Of a stretch of DNA of 7,209 nt, positions 1 through 6,900 are shown piece by piece. Where the stretch lies: the NCBI GenBank assembly GCA_017419465.1, contig JAFOLE010000137.1:1-7209 (forward strand), written 5' to 3'. The stretch comes from Solobacterium sp. GTDB lineage: Bacteria; Bacillota_I; Bacilli_A; Erysipelotrichales; Erysipelotrichaceae. Every line of letters begins with the position of its first letter. Positions within the stretch are counted from its first letter, which is position 1. Both the position numbers and the translations under genes were made by a program. The notes beneath the pieces were generated by a model. It was not told where the DNA came from, ran no database searches, and saw only the letters and a list, made by a program, of their open reading frames with translations.

Positions 1-37
1 AATTCCGGTGGCGACAGTACAGTCTGGATGGAAGAGT
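1..37 (+). promoter_or_regulatory. FMN riboswitch (RFN element), 3' part only
   Basis: The window opens inside an RFN element. The stretch ATTCCGG (2-8) followed by GCGACAGTACAGTCTGGATG (11-30) matches the highly conserved 3' half of FMN aptamers, including the small hairpin GAC(13-15)/GTC(22-24) and the invariant CTGGATG before the closing-stem strand GAAGAG (31-36). The 5' half and the promoter lie outside the window, so the aptamer cannot be folded completely here. RFN elements bind flavin mononucleotide and shut down riboflavin synthesis or uptake genes. The gene 70 bases downstream is a riboflavin transporter subunit, which fits. Confidence 0.93.
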
Positions 38-59
38 TATTTTCTTTTATCAATTTCCT

Positions 60-87
60 TGAGGTTTTTCGCAGAGCCTCATTTTTT
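60..87 (+). terminator. Intrinsic terminator of the FMN riboswitch expression platform
   Basis: TGAGG (60-64) pairs with CCTCA (77-81). The stem can extend through T65-G76, T66-A75, T67-G74 and T68-A73 to a TCGC tetraloop (69-72), and is followed at once by six T (82-87). The hairpin lies between the aptamer and the ribosome binding site of ribU (AAAGGAG, 94-100) and leaves that site free. This suggests control by premature transcription termination when FMN is bound, not by hiding the ribosome binding site. The competing antiterminator probably uses bases 5' of the window or in 31-59, and I could not assign it. Confidence 0.8.
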
Positions 88-107
88 ATGGGCAAAGGAG
101 AAACCAA

Positions 108-698
108 ATGAAAAACACTGCAACATCAATCATCGCAAAAGTCGCCGTGCTCGGCGCAGTCGCCTTCGTGATCATGCTGGCGGAAATTCCGCTGCCGTTC
201 TTCCCGCCGTTCTACAAGCTGGACTTCAGTGAAGTTGTTGTCCTGATGGGCGGGTTTGCGCTCGGTCCGCTTCCTGCAGTCGCAATTGAAGCGCTGAAGA
301 TTATTCTGAATCTGATGTTTACCGGAACCATGACCGCATATGTCGGTGAAATTGCCAACTTCCTGATCGGCCTGTCATTTGTGCTTCCGGCTGTCATCAT
401 CTATCACAAACACAAGACACGTCAGAATGCGATTCGCGGTCTGCTTATCGGAAGTGTATGTCTGATCGTTGTCGGAGCACTGCTCAACGGTCTCGTACTT
501 CTTCCGGCATATTCTTACTTCTATCACATGCCGATGGATGCTCTGATCGGAATGGGATCTGCGCTGATTCCTGCAATCAGGGACCGCCTTACGTTTGTGC
601 TGTTCGCTACGGCTCCGTTCAACCTTATCAAGGCCGTTGTTACAAGTCTTCTGACGATCGCACTGTACAAACGGATTTCTCCGATCCTGCATCGATGA
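108..698 (+). CDS. ribU: ECF transporter S component, riboflavin-specific (RibU)
   Basis: This is the substrate-binding membrane subunit that captures riboflavin and works with the shared ECF module (EcfA, EcfA', EcfT), which is not encoded in this window. At 196 residues it has the usual S-component size, and it is almost entirely hydrophobic with about six membrane segments. Helix 1 carries an Ala-x-x-x-Ala pattern (A13, A17), the type of motif S components use to dock on EcfT. The segment YKLDFSEVVVLMGGFALGP (36-54) matches the RibU signature in which a K-x-D-x-S-(D/E) loop precedes a Gly-rich helix. The ATG is preceded by AAAGGAG (94-100) at 7-base spacing, which fixes the start. The upstream FMN riboswitch independently supports a flavin role. 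No terminator is visible after the stop, so some transcripts may continue into the next unit. Confidence 0.93.
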   Translation: MKNTATSIIAKVAVLGAVAFVIMLAEIPLPFFPPFYKLDFSEVVVLMGGFALGPLPAVAIEALKIILNLMFTGTMTAYVGEIANFLIGLSFVLPAVIIYHKHKTRQNAIRGLLIGSVCLIVVGALLNGLVLLPAYSYFYHMPMDALIGMGSALIPAIRDRLTFVLFATAPFNLIKAVVTSLLTIALYKRISPILHR

Positions 699-722
699 TT
701 GCATAGAGACACGTAATAATCA

Positions 723-731
723 TGCTATAAT
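723..731 (+). promoter_or_regulatory. Extended -10 promoter element for the unknown protein-cmk-der unit
   Basis: TGCTATAAT is a perfect TATAAT (726-731) with the TG of an extended -10 one base upstream. The expected -35 position (about 703-708) reads ATAGAG and is poor. A TTGCAT at 699-704 is 21 bases from the -10 box, too far for a standard spacer. A promoter driven by the extended -10 is therefore the best reading. A transcript would begin near 737-739, leaving a short leader of about 20 bases before the ATG at 759. Confidence 0.6.
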
Positions 732-758
732 GAAGGTTGTTTGGAGAAATGTAGAAAA

Positions 759-1784
759 ATGCCTGTATATTCCCGTAAAGCAAAATATGAAGAACTCCGT
801 AAGAGTCTTCAGAATGAATCGGAAACCGGTCCTCAGCAGACACCGGAACTTTCACCGTATATTGAACGGCTTAATAAAATAGCGCCGGGTAATTTTGAAG
901 CACCGGAAGTTAATGCACCTGAAACGCTTCCTCCGGTTCAGCCCCGCCGTGCGCAGACGTATACACAGGCAGAAACTGTTCCTCAGCAGCCGGCAAGAAA
1001 AGAAGAACCGGTACCTGCTCCTGGTTACAGCAATGCATTTTCACAGAACGGCGCCAACTATACGTCGACGTTCAACAATGAATACATGAATCAGTTTGTA
1101 CAGGAAGCGAAACAGTACAACATTGATCAGGGAAATGCATTTTCCGCAAATACCGATCTCGATATTCTCCGCAACCTGAGAGGTGAGACACCGAAGGCTC
1201 CGTCCAAACCGTATCCGGATGAGGAAGAACCTGCGATCATCAAACCGATCAGTCAGGATAACCGCCGTGAACCGGTCAGAGATCCGAAACCTGCACCGAT
1301 GGAAAATGATACGGCAGATATTTCCTTTGCGACAAAGCCGGCAAAAAAACCGGCAAAAACGCCGCACTGGAAAGATGAGATTTTTGATGAAGACTCCGAT
1401 CTGGATGAAACCGGAGAAGACGATTTCATCGATGATCCGCGCACAATGACAAAAGATGACATTGCGGCGGAAGTAAGGCGCATGATCGACAATTCGCAGA
1501 AGCCGGAAAGTGCACGGCGGCAGCGGAAAGCCGTTCATGACGACACAGATGATAAAGATTATTTCAACAGCCGTCCGACACGGGAACAGCAGCTTCTCAA
1601 CGAGACATCCATGATCCGTTCTCAGATGGTTGACTATGAAGACAATCTGAATGATGTAAATGATAAGATGCACCGGACGAATCAGATTCTTAATATTGTT
1701 CTTATTATTCTGATCATCGCACTTGCGCTTGTGCTTGCGGTAGTCGTCTACTGGGTGCTTCTTTCCAAAGGAGTAATCAGCTGA
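759..1784 (+). CDS. Unknown protein: disordered cytoplasmic region with a C-terminal membrane anchor
   Basis: I do not recognise a named family. From ATG 759 the product has 341 residues. The frame also has a TTG at 741, but the GGAGAA at 743-748 sits between the two codons and can serve only the ATG (12 bases from GGAG), so I prefer 759. Residues 1-20 are basic (MPVYSRKAKYEELRKS). Residues 25-90 are rich in Pro, Gln and Glu and look disordered. Residues 108-140 (from NEYMNQFVQEAKQY to DLDILRNL) look like a short folded helical segment. An acidic run lies at 211-227 (around DEDSDLDETGEDDF), and an amphipathic, possibly coiled-coil, stretch lies at about 275-307. A single hydrophobic segment (about 312-335, rich in Ile, Leu, Val and Ala) is followed by only about six residues (SKGVIS). 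There is no signal peptide, so the bulk should be cytoplasmic. It ends one base before cmk. A scaffold role in envelope or division processes is possible, but nothing here shows it. Confidence 0.85.
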   Translation: MPVYSRKAKYEELRKSLQNESETGPQQTPELSPYIERLNKIAPGNFEAPEVNAPETLPPVQPRRAQTYTQAETVPQQPARKEEPVPAPGYSNAFSQNGANYTSTFNNEYMNQFVQEAKQYNIDQGNAFSANTDLDILRNLRGETPKAPSKPYPDEEEPAIIKPISQDNRREPVRDPKPAPMENDTADISFATKPAKKPAKTPHWKDEIFDEDSDLDETGEDDFIDDPRTMTKDDIAAEVRRMIDNSQKPESARRQRKAVHDDTDDKDYFNSRPTREQQLLNETSMIRSQMVDYEDNLNDVNDKMHRTNQILNIVLIILIIALALVLAVVVYWVLLSKGVIS

Positions 1785-1785
1785 T

Positions 1786-2463
1786 ATGCGAATTAATATT
1801 GCGATTGACGGCCCGAGTGCCGCAGGAAAAAGCACCATTGCCAAAGAGCTCTGCAAGAAGCTCGGCTATGTTCATCTTGATACCGGAGCGATGTACCGCT
1901 GCACGGCGTTAAAAGCTCTGCGGAAGGGTCTTGCCATGGATGATGAAGCCGGTGTCTGCAGGATGCTGGAAGATACGGTGATTGAACTCACACCGGACGG
2001 AAAGGTATTTCTCGACGGGGAAGATGTCAGTAAGGCGATCCGTGAGGATGATGTTTCCATGCGTGCCAGTGATGTATCGAAACTGCAGAACGTACGGCGT
2101 GATCTTGTAAAGCGCCAGCAGGAGATGGCCCGTGCCAAGGGTTTTATCATGGATGGCAGAGATATCGGAACCGTTGTGCTGACCGATGCAGAAGTGAAGA
2201 TCTACATGACTGCCTCTGCTCGAGCTCGTGCAATGCGCAGATACCTCCAGAATGTGGAAAACGGAATTGAAACATCTGATGTGGAAACGCTTGAAGCGGA
2301 AATCAAGGCACGTGATGAACAGGATATGAACCGTGAATTCTCACCGCTGCGTAAAGCAGACGATGCGATTGAAATTGACACTTCTGATCTTACGATTGAA
2401 GAAGTTACAGAACGTATTTACGAAATTGCCCGCCCGTTCCTTGAAGCGGAGGAAGCAAAGTGA
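1786..2463 (+). CDS. cmk: Cytidylate kinase
   Basis: This enzyme transfers phosphate from ATP to CMP and dCMP, giving CDP and dCDP for nucleic acid and phospholipid precursors; it is cytoplasmic. Its 225 residues match the usual bacterial length. It has the P-loop GPSAAGKST (9-17), the LDTGAMYR substrate segment (31-38), the DGRDIGT motif (123-129) and the lid and C-terminal motif RDEQDMNREFSPL (176-188), all typical of bacterial CMP kinases. The ATG is served by AAAGGAG (1767-1773), which lies inside the end of the preceding gene. The previous stop is one base upstream and the next gene overlaps the stop, so translation is probably coupled along the unit. No critical residue appears to be missing. 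Confidence 0.97.
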   Translation: MRINIAIDGPSAAGKSTIAKELCKKLGYVHLDTGAMYRCTALKALRKGLAMDDEAGVCRMLEDTVIELTPDGKVFLDGEDVSKAIREDDVSMRASDVSKLQNVRRDLVKRQQEMARAKGFIMDGRDIGTVVLTDAEVKIYMTASARARAMRRYLQNVENGIETSDVETLEAEIKARDEQDMNREFSPLRKADDAIEIDTSDLTIEEVTERIYEIARPFLEAEEAK

Positions 2464-3773
2464 ATCAGGGAGTTATCGCAATCGTTGGCCGTCCGAACGT
2501 CGGAAAGTCAACGATTTTTAACAGAATCGCAGGAGCCCGTGTTTCCATTGTGGAAGACGTTCCGGGGGTAACCAGAGACCGCATTTACGCAAGAGCGGAA
2601 TGGACCGGACATTCGTTCCGTCTGATCGATACCGGCGGTATTCAGCTGGCCGATCAGCCGTACCAGAAGGAAATTCAGGCCCAGGTATCCATCGCCCTTG
2701 AAGAGGCGGATGTGATCATTTTTGTCGTGAACGGAAAATTCGGTCTGACCGATGACGATAAGTACATTGCGCGTATGCTGCAGAAATCCAGCAAACCGGT
2801 CGTACTTGCTGTGAACCAGATTGATGATGAATCCCGGCTTGCCAATATTTATGAGTTCTATGCGCTCGGCGTAGGAGATCCGATTGCGGTATCCGGTGTA
2901 CATGGTATCGGTATCGGTGATCTTCTTGATGCATGTGTGTCAAAATTTCCGGAAGAAGAAGCACATGATGAATCCGAAGGTCTTCGGATCGCGGTCATCG
3001 GAGAACCGAATGTCGGAAAATCATCATTGGTAAATGCAATTCTGAAAGAAGACCGCGCAATCGTCGCAAACGAGCAGGGGACAACCCGAGATGCGGTAGA
3101 CAGTGCATTTGTTTATGACGGAAAACCGTATGTCATCGTCGATACTGCAGGTATCCGCAAGCGCGGACGCGTTTATGAATCGATTGAGAAGTATTCGGTG
3201 CTGCGGGCGCTGTCCGCAATCGAATCCTGTGACGTCGCAGTCTTCCTCATCGATGCGGAAGCGGGAATCCGCGAACAGGACAAACATGTGGCAGGATATG
3301 CGCATGAAGCCGGAAAACCGGTCATCATTGCCGTCAATAAATGGGATACAGTCGAAAAAGACGGCAGAACAATGAATGAATTTATCGAGAAGGTGCGGAA
3401 AGAATTTGTCTATCTTTCCTACGCACCGGTACTCTTTATCTCCGCAAAAACGGGACAGCGGGTAACGCAGCTTCTTCCGCTTGCGGAGCGGGTAGCGGAA
3501 AACAGCCGCCGCCGAATTCCGACCAATGTTCTCAATGAAGTCATTGCGGATACACAGGTGACAACCCCTGCGCCGGCAAGAAACGGGAAGCGGTTCCGCA
3601 TTTACTATGCGACGCAGGTAAGCGTACAGCCGCCGACCTTTGTGCTTTCCTGCAATGATCCAAAACTCATGCATTTCACATATGAGCGGTTTATTGAAAA
3701 CTCTCTGCGCGAAGCATTCGATTTTGAGGGAACCCCGATCCACATCATTGCCCGCAAGAAGGTCAGCGAATAA
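2460..3773 (+). CDS. der: Ribosome-associated GTPase Der (EngA)
   Basis: Der is an essential tandem-GTPase that assists late maturation of the 50S ribosomal subunit. The 437 residues cover the full architecture. The first G domain has GRPNVGKS (10-17), DTGG (57-60), NQID (119-122) and SGVHG (145-149). An acidic linker with EEEAHDESE (165-173) follows. The second G domain has GEPNVGKS (181-188), DTAG (228-231), NKWD (293-296) and SAK (328-330). A KH-like C-terminal domain runs from about 352 to 437. The GTG start (2460-2462) overlaps the cmk stop as GTGA and has GGAGGA (2448-2453) at 6-base spacing, so this start is well supported. The first-domain G4 motif has Gln where the consensus has Lys, while the second domain is canonical. 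An intrinsic terminator follows 30 bases after the stop. Confidence 0.97.
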   Translation: MNQGVIAIVGRPNVGKSTIFNRIAGARVSIVEDVPGVTRDRIYARAEWTGHSFRLIDTGGIQLADQPYQKEIQAQVSIALEEADVIIFVVNGKFGLTDDDKYIARMLQKSSKPVVLAVNQIDDESRLANIYEFYALGVGDPIAVSGVHGIGIGDLLDACVSKFPEEEAHDESEGLRIAVIGEPNVGKSSLVNAILKEDRAIVANEQGTTRDAVDSAFVYDGKPYVIVDTAGIRKRGRVYESIEKYSVLRALSAIESCDVAVFLIDAEAGIREQDKHVAGYAHEAGKPVIIAVNKWDTVEKDGRTMNEFIEKVRKEFVYLSYAPVLFISAKTGQRVTQLLPLAERVAENSRRRIPTNVLNEVIADTQVTTPAPARNGKRFRIYYATQVSVQPPTFVLSCNDPKLMHFTYERFIENSLREAFDFEGTPIHIIARKKVSE

Positions 3774-3802
3774 AAGAACCGCTGTATTCCAGGATTGTGT
3801 AT

Positions 3803-3836
3803 AAAGCCCGGATCCGTTACGGAAGCGGGCTTTTTT
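3803..3836 (+). terminator. Intrinsic terminator after der
   Basis: AAAGCCCG (3803-3810) pairs with CGGGCTTT (3826-3833). Inside it a second short stem CCG (3814-3816)/CGG (3820-3822) closes a TTA loop. The stem runs into six T (3831-3836). It lies 30 bases past the der stop and should end the + strand unit. The A/T-flanked stem could also work weakly in the other direction. Confidence 0.9.
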
Positions 3837-3864
3837 CGTTATCAGGAAAGGGCAGTCCAGTCAG

Positions 3865-3892
3865 AAAAGAAGACGCACCGCGGTGCGTCTTC
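3865..3892 (-). terminator. Intrinsic terminator of the penicillin-binding protein gene
   Basis: Bases 3869-3892 form a perfect 24-base inverted repeat, GAAGACGCACCG followed by its exact complement, folding as about 10 base pairs with a CGCG loop. Read on the minus strand, the stem is followed by TTTT (complement of 3865-3868). It starts 8 bases beyond the minus-strand stop codon (3901-3903), the expected place for that gene's terminator. Confidence 0.85.
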
Positions 3893-3900
3893 ATCATGCA

Positions 3901-6900
3901 TTATTCAAGATGGAATCCGTTTTCGTCCCAGTGTCCCTGACCGACCCAGTTGCCGTTTTCATCCCAGTAACCGTATTTTTCATATTCAGGAACTTCGATC
4001 TGAACCCAGTTGCCGTTTTCATCAACATATCCGTTCGCAGATTCATCATAGATGTACTGCGCGATCGTGCAGGCGGTGTTGTCAGAACCATCTGCGGTTG
4101 TGCTTCCTCCGCAGACTTTCACTTCTGAACCGGCCTGGTCGGTAACGTAACCGCTGAAGAATCCGTTGGTAGAGGAGATATCTCCGACCGGAATACCATC
4201 GACATAGACGGTTGCCCAGTATGCGCCTTCTCCGGTAAGCCAGGAGAGATCCGCGAGGCAGGCACCCCACTGATCAATGTTGTTGTACGGATCGTGGAGT
4301 CCGATATTGCGCTGCCCGCCGGCACAGATACCGCTGGAGTTTGCCCAGGATACATTCAGAATGCCGAACTGGTTGTAATTTGCGCTCATACCACCGTTTC
4401 CGAGATACTCGGATTCGGATTTTGCATATTCAAGGAATTCAGACGGATCCGCAAGCGGCATGTTCTCAAGACCGGTTGTGGATACCAGAGAGGTGACCGT
4501 TCCGCCGCCGTCCATCGCATATTCGGGACGAACGTGCGGGAAGGTGCCGAAGATATAGGTGGATTCGGTGACATCTTCCGGACGCGGGATTGCCTCCGGA
4601 ATTCCGAAGAGTTCTTCTTCCTTATCAAGCAGGAGCCGGTTTATATTACCGGGAATATTCAGGGAACTCTTGTAAGACGTATAATAGGTTTCTTTTCCGG
4701 CAACTGCCATGTCATAGCCGACCCATACGCAGTTGGTGTACTGGCTTGTGCTGGCGACCATCCATTTGTCCTTCATCTGACCTTTTGGAATGCCGTACTG
4801 AACACCGTCGTTACCCCAGTCGGTCGTACCGGTCTTGGCATATACCGGATAGCTGCGTGCAAGCAGCTGCATGTAGTTGAAGTAAGGTCCGGTAACGTTG
4901 TTTGCCTCAAGTTCCGTCGCAAGATATGCACTGCCAGACGAGAGTGCCTGCACATTCTGTCCGTCCGGATAGAACTGTGTTCCATCCGAAGTAAGCACGA
5001 TTTTGCTTATCGTATGCGGCTTATTGTATACGCCGTGATTGATCAGCATACTGTGCGCACCGGCAAGTTCCTTACAGGTAGTCTCGAATGTGGTTCCGCC
5101 GATTGCGTAGGAGAGGTGGAAGTTTTCCGGTTTAACATGGGAGAAACCGATTGTCTGAAGATACTCGACTACTTTATCCGCACCGACCTTGTTTACAACG
5201 CGCTCCAGCGTAAGAATTGCCGGAATGTTGAGGGAGTTGCCGACGGCATCCTTGATCATGACATCACCGGCGTAGTTGCCGCTGGCATTGACAAGGACCA
5301 TGCTTTCCATCGGATAGGTGATCGGTTTGTCGAGAAGTACTTCATCAAGAGAATAGCCCAGATACTCAAACGCAAGTGCGTAAGAGAGCAGCGGCTTTAC
5401 ACTTGAGCCCGGCTGCTTGTAGTTCATGGTGGCACGGTTCAGAAGACGGGCACCGTCATAGTTGCGGCCGCCGCCGACAGCGATGATCGCACCGGACCGG
5501 TTATCCATGGACACCATTGCGACCTGCATGAGGTCATCCGGGTAGACAACCTGCGTTTCGCCGTTCTGAATCGCTTCCACTTCTTCCTGCATGGAGCGGT
5601 TGAGGTGCGTATAGATCTGCATGCCTTTAACGGTAGGATCCATGCCTGTAAGTTCCATGGCTTCTTCCAGAACGACATCAAGATAAGACTGATACTGACT
5701 GTCTTCGCTTGCCTGACGGACATCACCGATCAGGGTGTCCTCGACTTTGATCTTCTTGGCAAGGTCACGCTGTTCTTCGGTGATATAACCGTGGTTGCAC
5801 ATCAGATTGAGAACCGTATTGCGGCGTTCGGTGCCGTAATCAAGGTACTCATACGGATTGTAGCGGTTCGGAAGGTTGACGATTCCTGCCAGCATTGCGG
5901 ATTCATGAAGCGTCAGCTCATTGGTGTTCTTGCCAAAGTAGTACTGCGAAGCACGCTGCACGCCTCGGATGTTTCCGCCGAAGTTCAGCTTATTCAGATA
6001 GAGCTGGAAGATTTCCTTTTTGGAGAGAAGCTTTTCAAGCTTGGTCGCAAGATAAATCTGCTGGACTTTATATTCAATGGATTTTGTCCGTTCGGTACCG
6101 GTATCACTGGCGTCCATCGATTCAATGGAGAAGTACGTATTCTTTACCAGCTGCATTGTGAACGTGGAGCCGCCCTGACCGAAGGAGCGTGTCTTGATAT
6201 TGTCAATCAGTGCTTTGGTGAAACGCGGGATATCAAATCCGAAGTGGGAGAAGAACCGGCTGTCCTCGATGGAAAGGAATGCATCGACGAGGGATTCCGG
6301 ACATTTGTCATAGACAATGTTCTCACGGAGATAAACACCGACCTCGGTGACCAGTTCACCGGAATCGTCATAGATCTTTGTGGATTCTTCACCGACAAAG
6401 TCCGTGAGATTGAGATCTGGGGAATTCTTGGCCATTTTGGAAGCTACGATGCCGCCGATTATGAAGGCAAGCAGTTCCAGGAATACACCGATCACAAGGA
6501 GTATCGTCAGGATGCGGATTGCCTTGCTGGGGCGGGTGCCTCCCGCATTGCGGGAAGGCGGAACAATACGGCTGCCTCCGCCTCCGCCGGAAGAAGGTTT
6601 CCGGAGGCTGGTCGTTTTCTTAACCGGAGGCTGAGGTGCTGTTTTTTCAATTTCCGCAATCTCTTCCAGATCTACCATGCGGGTTGCGCCGTCCGCAGTA
6701 TTCTGCGGCTGCTCGGTGACGGTTTCGGTTTTTGCGAAGATTTCATCGTTTAATGTTCCGATAGGGAGAACAGCTGTCTTTCCAAGATCTTCTCCGGAAG
6801 AAGAATTCTGGAAGCTTCCAAATAAAGGCTGTTCATCCATGGGAGCGGGTGCCGGCGTCTTCGGTGTCGGCTTCTTTTTCTTTTTCTCCGCATAGACCAC

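Noticed and set aside
88..111. Seven-codon frame (ATG 88, stop 109-111) overlapping the ribU start as ATGA
   Set aside because: It begins directly after the terminator T run with no ribosome binding site of its own, and the stretch is already explained as the ribU Shine-Dalgarno region.
741..761. TTG at 741 as the start of the unknown protein
   Set aside because: Only four bases separate the possible AAGG (733-736) from the TTG, while GGAGAA (743-748) is placed for the ATG at 759, and MPVYSRK looks like a natural N-terminus.
1041..1856. Minus strand open frame (271 codons) across the unknown gene and the start of cmk
   Set aside because: It spans two + strand genes and their junction. The product is rich in Ile, Phe, Arg and Cys with no family resemblance, and there is no supporting promoter or ribosome binding site.
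3869..3892. Perfect 24-base palindrome considered as an operator or attachment site
   Set aside because: It sits just after the stop of the minus-strand gene and is followed by TTTT on that strand, so an intrinsic terminator explains it fully.
4294..5406. Long + strand open frame (370 codons) opposite the penicillin-binding protein
   Set aside because: It lies wholly inside a gene with complete catalytic motifs on the other strand. Its product is Cys/Arg/Phe-rich with no recognisable domain, and I see no ribosome binding site. It is a codon-bias shadow.
5605..6753. Long + strand open frame (382 codons) opposite the glycosyltransferase region
   Set aside because: Same reasoning: antisense to a well-supported coding region, no domain recognised, and it ends in low-complexity sequence mirroring the Gly/Pro codons of the PBP.
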